DNA of 64,000 nt from Metridium senile (GCA_949775045.1 OX459104.1:14348476-14412475), one strand, 5' to 3'; counted from the first letter of the stretch, positions 33,580 to 46,101 are shown. Numbers and translations are program-made. Notes: generated by a model from the sequence alone, not told the origin.

Positions 33580-34694
33580 TTGGAGAGGGTGAAAATGGTC
33601 TTCAAAGGCAAGATTAATGCCTATAAATGTGCCAGAGCGTATGTTCTGTTTAGAAAAAACACATACTCTCTTTCGGAAATAGCAGAGATGTGTTCTATAT
33701 CAAAAAGCAGTGTAAGAAGAATTGGTTTAAACAAAATGAAGCGGAATTCAAAACAACCCGACAAGAAAAGTAAGTTGGGAAGAAAGACTAACTTAACTGA
33801 CAGAGAAAGAAGAATTCTATCCAGGGGAATCAAAAGGATCAGGAAAGAGGACGTAAATTTTACAGTGAAATCTTTAATAGAGTATTGCGGGCTTTCGCAG
33901 CGGAAAACAAGCTACCGGACTTACCTCAGAGAAATACAAAGATTAGGGTACAAGAGTTTACAGACAAGAAGAAAGGGACTAATCAGTGAATCTGACAGAA
34001 AGAAAAGACTTAAATTTGCAAAAGACAATGTTAAAACATTGAAAACTACACCAAACTATTGGACGGAGGACATGGTATTTTATCTTGACGGAGTTTCTTT
34101 TATTCATAAGTACAATCCGAAAGCAAATGCAATGAGTCCTAAAGGGAGGGTTTGGAGAAAAAGAAATGAGGGATTACAAATAACATCTAAGGGTTCGAAG
34201 AGTCTAGCAGGAGGAAGAAGGCTCCACCTTTTGGTTCTTATTAGTTATAGACATGCAAGGTGCTATTTTTATTGAACAATACCACAAAATGGATGGCGAG
34301 TATTTCGCTGACTTTATTACTAGAAATTTTGAAAACATTTTCAAAAAGTTTTCAAAAACCAAAGCCAGAAAATTTGTTATGGACAACGATCCTAGTCAAA
34401 ATAGCTCATTAGCTAAAAAAAGCACTAAAAAAATCAAAGGCTACAATGGTGTGTATTCCTGCAAGGTCTCCAGACCTAAATCCGATTGAAAATATTTTTA
34501 ATTTAGTTAAAAGAAAAATAAATAATGATGCTATAGAGCAAAATATTCTTAAAGAGAATTTTGAAACTTTTAAAGAACGTGTTATTGATACTTTATATTC
34601 GTTTGATACAACTGTCATAGACAAAACTATTCAAAGCATTCCCAAAAGACTTGAAGATATTATTAAATCCAAGGGATTAAGAACTAAATATTAG
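33580..34694 (+). pseudogene. Tc1/mariner DD34E transposase, frameshifted
   Basis: The N-terminal helix-turn-helix (YSLSEIAEMCSISKSSVRR) and second DNA-binding part (GRKTNLTDRERRIL) are followed by catalytic D in VFYLDGVSF, D in MDNDPSQN and E in SPDLNPIENIF. At least two frameshifts break it, one near 34220-34260 and one between the second D and the E. There the codons are 106 nt apart, one base more than DD34E predicts, in an A-rich stretch. About 370 residues if continuous, normal for Tc1. Confidence 0.8.
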
Positions 34695-34842
34695 ATTTAC
34701 TACCTTGTATTAGTACATCCATTTTGCCTTTAAAGACCATTTTCACTCTCTTCACTGTCTTATGAAATTGATATTTTCACAATCACATTGTTGTCACGTA
34801 ATCAGTATTTATATAGTGTGCAGTGTCTTCTGTGCAGAACAC

Positions 34843-35213
34843 GGTACTCCATTGTAAAATCGTAATGATTTACTAAGTGCAACAATAAAAAGAGCTTAGA
34901 CCTTGATCAATGTTTTATTGATGTTTATTCTAACTATTTCCTACAGAAATTATATTCAAAAAGCCTAACATGCCCATTTTATCAACGGTACTCCACACAA
35001 AACTTGTATTAATTGTTTTGAACATGTCTTCATCTTTTTATAAGTGATTCAACGTGGAGTACCGTTGGTTTTGAGTTAAATACTACAATTTGAAATATAA
35101 ACTAAACGTCAGACAATTAAAGAATATATACAAACCCTATTGTTGAAAAAATTGGAGGGATATTTGTTTAATTTGGGGAGTAATCTATTATTTAACAGTG
35201 GAGAACCGTTGCT
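34843..35213. repeat. Four iteron-like AACGGTACTCCAC motifs between transposase and Rep
   Basis: ACGGTACTCCATTG (about 34843), AACGGTACTCCACAC (about 34985), and the reverse orientation GTGGAGTACCGTTGG (about 35054) and AGTGGAGAACCGTTGC (about 35198). They lie in the otherwise gene-free interval 34695-35557, two in each orientation. Confidence 0.6.
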
Positions 35214-35444
35214 ATTTCACGGACAACTATATACAAGCGCACATGGTGTTGAATGACACATTACAGACGTCATGTCTATACAAACAATGTTTTCTTTAAT
35301 GTATTATCTCTGTATAGAGATAATAAATATATTTATATCTATAGTATAAGTATAGATATATATATATCTATGTAGTATAGATATAAAGATATTTATATTT
35401 ATTACACATATATTATATATATATATAATTATAGATATAAATAT

Positions 35445-35449
<5 letters not shown>

Positions 35450-35479
<30 letters not shown>
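35450..35479. repeat. (AGAC)n microsatellite
   Basis: Seven or more AGAC units following an alternating TA-rich tract (35330-35445). Confidence 0.9.
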
Positions 35480-35481
<2 letters not shown>

Positions 35482-35557
35482 AATGTATGTACACAAATTT
35501 ATTAGCAAAAATGTATGTACAAAAATTTATTAGCATACATACATATTCTTTGTTCAT

Positions 35558-36903
35558 TTATTTATTAGTTAAAATAAGTTCTGAGAAACAACGTGCGCAT
35601 GGTTTCATTGCACATTGCTCAACCTCTGGTATTTGTCTCCAAAATTCGAAATAATGCCAGCGTACTCTCATCATATCAGTATTAATTCGATCTATTGATC
35701 CTCCCTTTATCATAACGAGTGGGGCATCTGCAGTCGCGAAAAAGGGTCCTTGTCGAAGAGAATGTCTTGTTGTACAAAACTTTTAGGTGCGGCTAAGTGC
35801 ATAGTATCCCCTTCAAGCATTTGCAAGAAATCGGACCATGCGATTATAGAAGGCGACCATCTAAAGTCATTGAGGATTATTACTTCTGACTCCTCTGCAC
35901 CCACCCACGCAAAACCACCAGTTGCCGGGTTCACAAAAGCATGGTAAATAGCTTTCAGAGGTGAAATCATGAATGTTTTACCTGAGTTTGCCGGTCCATA
36001 TATATATATGTTTCGATATTTTGCACGTCCATAGTGAAGTGCTGAGTAAATTGCGCTAGCATAGACATGCACATTTATTTCATTTCGGTGAAGTATCTGT
36101 AGTGCGGCCGCTAGCCATTTCTTTTCACATCCTTCTATACAGTGTTTTTCACCTTCCTCTACTAGTAGTTCTATGCGACTTTTATTCAAGCGTTCTTGTT
36201 TCTTTTCAGCATCTTGCAGTTGTGAAGATATAGATAATGCTTCATTTACTACTCTGATCCCTCTATTCGCTATAAATTGTGCAAGATCTTTTTTCCCCTC
36301 TTTCTCCTGTTTTGCTGCATAGGCCATTAGATCGAGCCGAGTCTTGATATTATTGTTTCGAATAATAGTGGTTACTTCGTAGACGCTTAGCATTCGTTTT
36401 CTTTTCTTCTTTTGCTTCTTCTTGGGGCCACTGTCTTGGCCATCAGCTCGACGAGATGTTGTAGCTGCAGAGGCTGCAGTAGTTCTCGGTTCGTCCTCTA
36501 AGCTTGGATGGTCGGGCGATAAAAACGGTGTTGTATCTTCTTTTGTGCAGTAGCGATAAGCACTATAATAGTTACTGTGATTGTTGCTGAAATTGACTTG
36601 AATTCCAAACCTTGCATCTAATGTATCACGAACTAGAAGCCATCTACTTCTTTTGTTGAGCTTTAGAGCCATATGGTAGTGATATACTTTGTCGGACAGG
36701 TCGTTGTTTGTATCGTTGTGATTATGCTCTTCTTTAGCGACTATAAACTGTACAATACGCGATGTCGTTGATGTACCCCATGCATTACGAACAATATTTG
36801 CAAACGATTCACGAGAATGGACTTTTTCGGGATCTGCTCGACTGTATGTAACTAAATAGACCAAACGTTGCGAACGATTCGGCATTGACTCTGCCATGAT
36901 CAC
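35558..36903 (-). pseudogene. HUH endonuclease/SF3 helicase Rep-like gene, one frameshift
   Basis: The N-terminal Rep domain has motif 1-like LVYLVTYSRAD, the HUH motif as HYH in YHYHMAL and the Tyr/Lys motif YRYCTKED. A coiled basic middle (GPKKKQKKKRKR) precedes an SF3 helicase with Walker A GPANSGKTF and Walker B EVIILNDF. A missing base in a T run (plus 35739-35743) shifts the frame just before helicase motif C; the +1 frame remains open to 35558. CRESS-DNA-virus, parvovirus and plasmid Reps share this two-domain layout; similar genes occur endogenised in invertebrates. The frameshift could be mutation or a homopolymer sequencing error. Confidence 0.75.
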
Positions 36904-37492
36904 AATGTGAACTTCAAATAGACGTTTTCTGCTCAGTTGTTGTATAATGTTCTTTATGTATAACGCTTTGAAGTATGAGATTTATTTTACAAATGCACAA
37001 CTTTTATAATGTACCAAACCAGTGACGTGCATCTTTTGCAATATGTGACGTTTGCGCTATTACGTACAAAATGTAGCAATTTTGAGGCGCGTCAATTATA
37101 GCATATACGTCAAAAGTAACTTCACATTCGTAGGTATTTACATAAGATGTAGTTGATAAGAAAATCATTGTTTAAAGAGAACGTGCATGTTATTATTGGA
37201 TTAACTGTGAAGGTGATGATATCTTTTCTGATAATTACTTCATTCTATTAAGTTAGAGACCTTTTAAAATATTTTTTTGGTGTATCCCCTTGTTACGTTG
37301 GCATAATTTCGCACTTAAATATAAGGGTTGCTACGGCAAAATGACATTTCCACTAGTTTTCATGTCGTTAGGGGTCGGATATACACATATTACATATCAA
37401 TCTTTTCCTTTCGAGGCATAGCTTGTAATTAGGAACGCTTCTGACCTCTTACTCGTTTATTTTTAATGAAATTCCACAATATGTCCCTCAGA

Positions 37493-37764
37493 CAATCATT
37501 GCCAAAATGTGTTGGCACGATCACATTTCGGACACTTTTTTGTGGGTCTATCATTTTTTTCATTTATGAGGATAAGTTTGTCTACCCCCCTCCCCCAATA
37601 CAATGTTGCTGTTTTTCATGAAAGAGTACAAGAGTTGGAAATGTTTCCCGCGATTGACAAGGTTCATATACCCCTCCAGCAACATTGACAGGGGGAGGGG
37701 GGGTATTACAGATATAGGAACATAACAAAATCAACAATCGTGCCAACAGTTTTGTCAATGATTG
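37493..37764. repeat. 272-bp terminal repeat, second copy
   Basis: Same length as and no visible difference from 32917-33188. Not LTR-like: it lacks TG...CA ends and no primer-binding site follows. Confidence 0.9.
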
Positions 37765-38240
37765 TTGTTTAATTTCTCAGGCGAAAAATTGCTAAACTAT
37801 GGAATGGATACTCGTTTACGTGATAAATTCAATTAGATTGGAGTTCAGAACTCCTTTTTCTGATTTCACTAAAACACTCCTCAAGCGATTTTCTTTCATT
37901 AGAGCAGCTAAAACAAGATAACATTAAAAAACCGCATTCACTTGTATCGCGATGAAACTTTGCAAAGATTTCGAAAGACGGTAAACTGATACAAACGAGA
38001 CGCCCGTTTGGCGTTGCGAGACGAAGAGACGTGGTGCATGGTCTCGTAATCCGTCAGCCGATTTGTTTTCTGCTTTTTGTTGTGTTTTATTTGATGAGTA
38101 CTGTAACATATGAACAATGCACAAATACCAAAATATACATCCACCCCCCCCCCCCCTAAAATATTCCTAGATCCGCCACTGATTATAGTCATCAAGTGTG
38201 CTTACAAGTTCTGACAGTTTACAACAAAAACATGACAAGA

Positions 38241-38245
38241 TCACG

Positions 38246-38276
<31 letters not shown>

Positions 38277-38923
38277 GATAGGACGAAGAAATTGACGAAA
38301 AATACAAATTGACTTAGAACTCCTTCCTTTATACAGAATTAATATAATAAAAATAATTACTATGTTTACCATAAGAAGTCCTATTATTGTTAAGATACTG
38401 TAGTTCAAGCCTAGTTTTCTTTCGAGCACTGTTTGGTCACCTGGCAGCTTTCCCAATCCGGCAGACATTGTTGATTCTTTCGAGGTTATCATGTAAAAAC
38501 TGTGCTTGGATACGTTTAGTCAGTAAGCTTATTTGATTCCCATAATTTCCAATAGTATTCCTATAGATTCCTTTGATCAGATGACGAAACGACCCGTTCC
38601 GAAATATACGCTCGAAACCATCTTTTAGTGTGGGTCTATCGCCAACGGCGTGTGTATTTGTATGAAGATCGAGCGTTGAAAATACTTCTCTTGCTTTTCT
38701 AGCCATGTTTCGAGCAACGTAGCTTAGTGAGTCGAGGGTACCACGAGGAGTGAGCCGTTGTCCCATGTACAGCGGTAAACAATATTAATACATTACGTAA
38801 TGCTATCACAGCGCACGTGCCTGCCGATTTGTGATTGGTTAAAAACTCGACATTGACTAACAACAAGAATAATAAGAACCACGAAACGGACTGCATTTTA
38901 TACCTCGCTTGCTGACGCAGCAA
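38241..38923 (-). pseudogene. Right-arm partner of the small membrane ORF, frameshifted
   Basis: The same protein as at 14454-15127, but an 86-bp deletion after the LTKR codons shifts the frame. The glycosylation-site region is lost and the hydrophobic C-terminus lies in a separate frame (38492-38241). The signal-like first frame is present (38923-38699). Confidence 0.6.
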
Positions 38924-39269
38924 GTAATTAGCTAGATTTTCTTTTGATTGTTATGTAGTCGTTAAAACTCATTTAAAGGTGTGGCATTCCTCAAGTTTCT
39001 TTATGTTGGTATCAAGACAGTATCCAGAAGAAAACTATTTCAAACATGTTGTGTCTACTGTTGTAAATATTTTTATTTATAGAATAAATCAAATATAAAA
39101 ATATTAGTCATTATTCTTTTGATAATATCTTTGAGTGTTGAATATATATGTCACGAGTGAGCGCAGCGAGATATTCAACACGAGAAGATAAAATTTGTAT
39201 CTCCAAGCGACCATGTAATGTTCTGTTTATTATATAGATATCGATGAAATATCAAGAAAAATAAAACTT

Positions 39270-39560
39270 CCACTACACGAAATTTCAGATTTACGTCGCC
39301 GTAATGCTATAGTAAAGCTAACGTAAAGCTTATCTTTACGAAACTTTACACTCCTTTACTTAATGTAAATTTCATCTTTACATCATCTTTACGCTCGACC
39401 GTAATGCGACGTAAGCGGTTATCTTACGAATCTTTACGCTCAGCGGCGTAAAGCCAAGTAAAGATTATCTTTCCGCTCACAGTAAAGCAACGTAAAGACA
39501 TCATAAACGTTATCTTTACGTTTCACGTAAAGCAGCATAAAGGAGTAGCATTCGTAGCAT
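39270..39560. repeat. CGTAAAG/CTTTACG dyad cluster, right arm
   Basis: Reverse-complement partner of 13780-14075; begins CACGAAATTTCAGATTTACG. Confidence 0.8.
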
Positions 39561-40104
39561 TCGTAAAGCAACATAAACTTGATCATTATGCTCGTACATC
39601 ATAACCCAGCATAAACATCGCTGATATTCCCGTGAATTTGTATACGGCTTGTAATTAAAAATATATATTTGCGTCATTACTTACAAGCATTTATTACCAA
39701 GGGTCATTCAGAAAGACACTTCAAAAGTTCCAATTTAAGTTGTTTATTACTAGAAGTACATAACATATAATAGCAAGGTAATACTTCTTTTACAAATATG
39801 ATCAATAGCATAACAAAAACATGCAATACATGTACACACACTTATATAACTATAACTTCGTGAGTTAATATAATTGGTTACAAATGGTTATACGTGTAAA
39901 TGTTTGTAAAATACTTCAACTGTTCATATTATGATAAAAGTCAGTGTTTGAGCATTCTTCGATTAAGCTCCCCAATAACGTCTGCGTCTCTTAAATCAGT
40001 TTTCAAACGTTTGTGAAGCAACACCTGGTTTTCACTGGGTTTCCAAACGCATCCACCTGATCAAATCAGACGTTCTGGTTGGAGAATTAGCTCATGAATT
40101 TGGT

Positions 40105-42130
40105 AATTTGATGGCCGTGCATTTTAATACAAGAAAAGTAGTAGCTGACATTATTCATCTAAAACCATGATCAAAACTATAAGGTAAAAAAGATCAAATA
40201 ACGAGAATTTATGTGTTTTTTTTTTTAACTTTAAGTTTTCGAACGGCGCAGAAAAGCACATGTTCTTGGGGTGGTGTTGTTATGGCTGAGTACCAAAATA
40301 AAACACTTTAATGATTTCATTTTTCAACACCAAGATATCATCACATTAAAGTATGAAACTTCTTCTTAAAGAAAAAGTTTGAAATAACAACTTTTTTAAT
40401 CAAAAGCCAATAGTTAGTAAATTTGATCACTTTTGCTCATTAATGTGCATGGATAGTAAGCCTTAAAAACATGTCATTAAGAATAAAAATGATAATGTAT
40501 TTTTTTAGAAAATAAGTAAGGAAGGAAGGAAGGAAAGTAGGAAGGAAGGAAGAAAGTTATTTGTTTATTTGATGGCCGTGCATTTTAATACAAGAAAAGT
40601 AGTAGCTGACATTATTCGTCTAAAACCACGATCAAAACTATAAGGTAAAAAAGATCAAATAATGAGAATTTTAATTTTTTTTTTTTTTTAACTTTAAATT
40701 TTCCAACGGCGCAGAAAAGCACATGTTTTTGGGGTGGTGTTGTTATGGCTGAGTACCAAAATAAAACACTTTAATGATTTCATTTTTCAACACCAAGATA
40801 TCATCACATTAAAGTATGAAACTTCTTCTTAAAGAAAAAGTTTGAAATAACAACTTTTATAATCAAAAGCCAATAGTTAGTAAATTTGATGACTTTTGCT
40901 CATTAATGTGCATGGATAGTAAGCCTTAAAAACATGCCATTAAGATTAAAAATGATAATGTATTTATTTAGAAAATAAGGAAGGAAGGAAGGAAGGAAGG
41001 AAACAAGGAAGGAAGGAAGCAAGGAAGGAAGGAAGGAAGAAAGTTATTTGCTTATTTGATGGCCGTGCATTTTCATACAAGAAAAGTAGTAGCTGACATT
41101 ATTCGTCTAAAACCATGATCAAAACTATAAGGTAAAAAAGATCAAATAATGAGAATTTTAATGTTTTTTTTTTTTTTTCACTTTAAATTTTCGAACGGCG
41201 CAGAAAAGCACATGTTTTTGGGGTGGTGCTGTTATGGCTGAGTACCAAAAAAAAAACACTCACATTACAGTATGAAACTTCTTCTTGAAGAAAAAGTTTG
41301 AAATAACAACTTTTTTAGTCAAAAGCCAATAGTTAGTAAATTTGATCACTTTTGCTCATTAATGTGCATGGATAGTAAGCCTTAAAAACATGTCATTAAG
41401 AATAAAAATGATAATGTATTTATTTAGAAAATAAGGAAGGAAGGAAGGAAGGAAAGTAGGAAGGAAGGAAGAAAGTTATTTGTTTATTTGATGGCCGTGC
41501 ATTTTAATACAAGAAAAGTAGTAGCTGACATTATTCGTCTAAAACCACGATCAAAACTATAAGGTAAAAAAGATCAAATAATGAGAATTTTAATGTTTTT
41601 TTTTTTTTTCACTTTAAATTTTCCAACGGCGCAGGAAAGCACATGTTTTTGGGGTGGTGTTGTTATGGCTGAGTACCAAAAAAAAAAACACTTTAATGAT
41701 TTCATGATCATTTATCAACACCAAGATATCATCACATTAAAGTATGAAACTTCTTTTTGAAGAAAAAGTTTGAAATAACAACTTTTTTAGTCAAAAGCCA
41801 ATAGTTAGTAAATTTGATCACTTTTGCTTATTAATGTGCATGGATAGTAAGCCTTAAAAACATGCCATTAAGAATAAAAATGATAATGTATTTATTTAGA
41901 AAATAAGGAAGGAAGGAAGGAAGGAAAGTAGGAAGGAAGGAAGAAAGTTATTTGTTTATTTGATGGCCGTGCATTTTAATACAAGAAAAGTAGTAGCTGA
42001 CATTATTCGTCTAAAACCATGATCAAAACTATAAGGTAAAAAAGATCAAATAATGAGAATTTTAATGGGTTTTTTTTTTTTTTTTCACTTTAAGTTTTCG
42101 AACGGCGCAGAAAAGCACAAGTTTTTAATT
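40105..42130. repeat. About 460-bp satellite, roughly 5 copies, right arm
   Basis: GGCCGTGCATTTTAATAC recurs near 40111, 40573, 41062, 41493 and 41965 (spacings 431-489 bp). Each unit ends in a GGAA-rich tract of varying length, and the length differences come from these tracts and from poly-T runs. Confidence 0.85.
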
Positions 42131-43223
42131 TGGGGTGGTGTTGTTATGGCTGAGTACCAAATCACGTTATAGTATGAAACGTCTTTATATAGAAAAAGTA
42201 GGAATTGACAACTTCAAAAGCCAAAATACGAACAATTTAATTAGTAACTTTGACCACTTACGTATAAATTTGCATGGACTTTTCATAAATACACGAAAAC
42301 ATCCTTACAAACACGCCATTAAAAAAAAAGAAATTTCATTATAAGAATAATTTATCTTTTCTGTCTACCGCCTTCTAGTAATTATATTGTTAAAGTATAC
42401 GAGTGTTTTTATGTCAATGCTATCTTGTTCTTATGTCTGGTCGAAGCCCTTTAGGGAGAAATTAATAAACATATTGTATTGTATTGTAAGCACGTTTTGT
42501 TGATTATACTTTAAAAACAACGTTTAAAACTTTTCATATGGAAATCAAGGATAATGGAAACTCACGAATTAGATGCGACATGAGATGATACTTAAGGAAG
42601 GTCTTGGTGGTCTTTATTTCACTTTCAAGGAAGGTATCACACTAAGAAGTTCAAGCAAAGAAAGTACTCAAGAATCAAGTAAGTTAAAATGTTTCTTATC
42701 GATTGTTAACGCATGTTCATCGATATTCAGTTTTGCAACGTTGGAGTTGGTGTATTTGGAAATGGTTCGAATAGAATGACTGTTTATCCAAAGCAAAATA
42801 AATTTGATAGAGGAGTTCACAGATAACTAGAGAGATCAGTAGCATATTCTAGTAAAAAATGTTTCAAGACGATTGTTAAGAGGCTGTCTCGGTAAGAGCG
42901 GACCAGTGGACTTCGTTTTAAAAAATAGATTTTCTTTATTTTCTGCCTGTAAGAAGTACTTTATAGGTGATTCATAAAATCGGCAATTTTTAAGCGATAT
43001 CTATTAAAATGATTTTTTTAGACGCGTTTGAAGTTTGGGACTCATTTGTCGGCTTTTTCGTATAATTTTCGAGAGAATTTTGGGCAACTTCACAAACTCG
43101 TCACTCAACAACGTGCACGTATTTTGATTATTTTTTAGCATAGCTAGAAAGGACATCATTAGAACATCTAATTGACACAATATCATAGCTATTGCTTTTT
43201 TATTCGCGAAAAAAATTTCATAT
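42131..43223. other. Right-arm sequence with LINE-like 3' tail, otherwise no feature
   Basis: Near 42385-42488 a block ends AGGGAGAAATTAATAAACAT followed by three TTGTA units, like the 3' end of a CR1/L2-type element. The rest (42490-43223) has only short unsupported frames. Confidence 0.5.
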
Positions 43224-43612
43224 CATGGACACACTCTTAATAGACAACTGCTAGTGTCGTTTACTCTACTATTTGAGTTTTTTGTAATCACTCTGTGGTT
43301 TGGTTGTCAACTATGACTGATCATTTTTTCAAATTTATCAATTATCAATATTAATCAATTATTTATCAATTATTTATCCAAGTATGACTGATAACTTTTT
43401 CCATAGGTTTTTTATATGAAGGCAAACTGTCTCCAGTAGGCAGTATAACCCATTTTTAATTTCTATACAGTAATTTTGTCAGTTTTCCCAAAACAATTGC
43501 CAATATCGCCTAAAGTAGCCCAATTCGCACTGTGTCGCGGCGACAGTTGGCCAAAATTTGCCAATGTCGCCTAACGTCGCCCAATGTTGCATTGTGTCGC
43601 GGCGACGGTGGA
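43224..43612. repeat. Right partner of the GTCGC-rich repeat
   Basis: Reverse-complement match to 11151-11540. It adjoins the truncated 3' end of the BEL element at 43613. Confidence 0.8.
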
Positions 43613-43649
43613 CCCAATAGTAGGCCTTCTCTTCGAGGTCTTTGATGGT

Positions 43650-45018
43650 TTATATTGTCTTGTTGATTTTCAGACGAAGTAATTGGTTTCTTGTTTCGGT
43701 CGGGTCAATTTCATCAGATTCTAACTTGACTTCAACAGGGTATAGATGCTTTACACTGCGTCGTAAGCGTGTAACCTTTCCCGTTGGATTGACAGTTCTA
43801 ATGAATGCTGCTCTCACATTTCCATCTTCTCCACATATTAGCTCCTCAAATACAGCTAACTTCCAAAATGTTCGTTTTGTCGAATCATAGAACATCGTTC
43901 CCGTTTCGCTTTCGTTGTGTGATTCTCTTGTAGCATAGACAAATAATCTGTTTTCCAAGTTGTGGTGAATTGATGTAGCAAACGCCGGTGGTGTTGAAGT
44001 CTTCGAGTTAGTGATGTGTACGTGCTTGTTACTTCAAAATGTATAGCGTTCGGACTATTAGCGATTCTTCTCCCGTAGATGAGATGAGATGGAGTCAATG
44101 CGTAAGATAAGACTTCTTGATCGTCTTCTACATAGGTTAAAGGTCGAGAGTTTATGATAACTTCTGTTTCCACAAGTAAGGTATTCAATTCGTTGTAGTG
44201 TAGATTAGACCGTCCAATGACTTTCCTCAATGTTCTCTTGGCGCTTTGAACCATCCGTTTATAAAACCCTCCCCATCAGCTTGCTTTCTCCACGATGAAG
44301 TTCCACGTAAAACGGTTGTTAGCTAATACTGTTGTACTTCTGGTGATCTGCAAATCTTGCGTATTTTACGTTCCGATGCTTTGAAGGTTTCCGCATTGTC
44401 CGAAATCATAGTAGCCGGTACTCTCCGTCTGCTAATAAATCGATGAAAGGCTTGCAAAAACGATTCCACATTCAATGTCCTCATTGTTGTCAGTTCTAAA
44501 TGAAAAGCGCAAGTTGATGCGCATGTGAATAAACAAACATAAGATTTCAATTCTTGGTCCTCATTCTTAATAAACATAGAGTGGGCCAGCAAAATCTACA
44601 CCTGTGTGTGTAAACGGTGGATCGTCAGAGACTCGAGAGGTTGGTACGTAGGTTTCCGGTAGTAGGTGATTTATAAGATAGTCCTTGAATCCTTCTGTGA
44701 CACATGACTTGCATAATTGTTTTACTATTTGTCGTCCATGAATTATCCAAAAACGTTCTCGTATACTCGTTAGTGTGTTGTTACTCCACCGTAAAAACCA
44801 CGTTCATGGTATTCACGAATTATCAAATGAATAAAGTCATGATTTGCTCCAAGTAGAATTGGATTTAACGCTTGTGCTGAGAGTTTGACATTGTCCAGTC
44901 TCCCCTTACACTTGATTGCGTGATCTTTATTTATAAATAAACCAAATTGCCGTACACGATCAGTGTTTGAGATGTTTGTAGACAACTTGACAGCTTTCCT
45001 TGAACTATTCGTATCCAA
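43650..45018 (-). pseudogene. BEL integrase and C-terminal domain, catalytic Glu replaced
   Basis: H-x4-H near HDFIHLIIREYH (zinc-binding), then LCKSC, then HTGVDFAGPL (first Asp) and MISDNAETFKAS (second Asp). The third acidic site reads GFYKRMVQS where BEL integrases have FYERL-type Glu, a GAA-to-AAA change. The C-terminal 43958-43650 has GNVRAAFIRT and RLRRSVKHLYPVE, the BEL-specific tail. Frames are broken at about 44770, 44600, 44300 and 43900. Confidence 0.75.
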
Positions 45019-45179
45019 TGATTCTCTGCTTCATTGATTTCCTCAGACGTTAGAAATCCAGTATAACTCTTCTGGTCAGACTTATTTCTCTTTGACTTCT
45101 TTATTTGTAATTTAGCCTTAACGGCGGTATAAATCGTAAAAAAATAAGACGTAATACGTAACAACCTAATTAGACTACT

Positions 45180-45700
45180 GAATTTGTTACGTAATGTTTA
45201 AAGTCCGACAATGAGGACTGGACTGGCGCAGCCGAGGACTGGAACTAATTGCAAGGACTTAAATCCCGTCCGGTCCGAATTGAAGGACTTTGAACGACTT
45301 CTCAAACTCAATAATTATTTGGGAGGAATCTTCGTCTATAGATATTTAGCCATTTTATTATAATGAAACTATTATCTGATAGTTATGCATGCATGGATAA
45401 TTTCTATAACAGTTTAAAACATTCCGTTCTGGTCAACGAATTAGCTTGTGGCTTAATGGTAAGCAATAGGAATTAGTAAGTTAGTGGTTAGAAGTTCGAG
45501 TCTCGGTACTGGTTACCATGAAAATATTTCAAGAGTCTTTTAATCCTTTAAAAAGTAAAGTTAAATAAGGAACTATGTTTTGCTGGGCTAATATTTCTAA
45601 GTGTCACTATATAAAGCGTTACCAAAGTATATTAAATCATTTCCAAGTACGGAGGACTTTGAAATGATTTCAAAGTACTTTGGAGCGGACTTTCCGGGGT
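45180..45700. mobile_element. Insertion in BEL pol with tRNA-like promoter (SINE candidate)
   Basis: Interrupts the pol coding between RNase H and integrase. Repeated GGACT/AAGTCC words occur near both ends (45180-45290, 45640-45700). It contains a tRNA-like stretch (45443-45516). Confidence 0.45.
45443..45516 (+). ncRNA. tRNA-derived Pol III promoter-like domain
   Basis: A box TGGCTTAATGG (45449-45459) fits TRGYNNARNGG; B box GTTCGAGTC (45494-45502) fits the consensus with 34 bp between them. Poor stem pairing argues against a working tRNA; a tRNA-derived SINE head is more likely. Confidence 0.45.
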
Positions 45701-46101
45701 TTCAAAGTTCATCATGCGATCTAATTCGAGACACCTGGTTGGCTGATTAACACATAAATTATTAAACAGTTTGAGAAAGTCAATTAACTCATCGAGAGAG
45801 AGAGTTCTGGCCTTGTAGCGTTGCAATTGGCTGTATAAAGCGAGTGATAAACCTTTGGCATAGTTTTCAAGACTTCAGATTCCACTTATTCAGTTGTTAC
45901 CGGTTTATTTGCATCCATTGATGGCCATTCTTCTTCACTAGATTTTAAAAACTGTGGACCGTTTCACCATATTTCGTTGGTAGAAAGTTATGTAGCAGAT
46001 AAACCTTTAGTTGGTAGGTCAGCTGGATTCAGAGTTCCTGGACAAAATTGCCATGCTTCTTTCTCTGTTAATCGACGAATCTCGTTGACCCTGTCACGTA
46101 C

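Larger units (their letters stand above)
32917..37764. mobile_element. Composite Tc1/Rep element bounded by 272-bp direct repeats
   Basis: A 4848-bp insertion absent from the left arm (empty site near 22300). Two 272-bp copies in the same orientation (32917-33188, 37493-37764) flank a 4.3-kb core with a plus-strand Tc1/mariner transposase and a minus-strand HUH/SF3 Rep-like gene. The core itself has inverted ends just inside the repeats (TCTGAGACACATAT and TCTGAGGGACATAT read inward). It could have arisen by homologous integration of a circular Rep-bearing element into a pre-existing 272-bp MITE, or as a transposon with terminal direct repeats. Confidence 0.75.

Noticed and set aside
32917..37764. 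LTR retrotransposon
   Set aside because: The direct repeats lack TG...CA ends, no primer site or polypurine tract adjoins them, and the genes are transposase and Rep, not gag-pol.
45443..45516. Functional tRNA gene
   Set aside because: A and B boxes are present, but acceptor and anticodon stems do not pair well; better explained as a SINE head.
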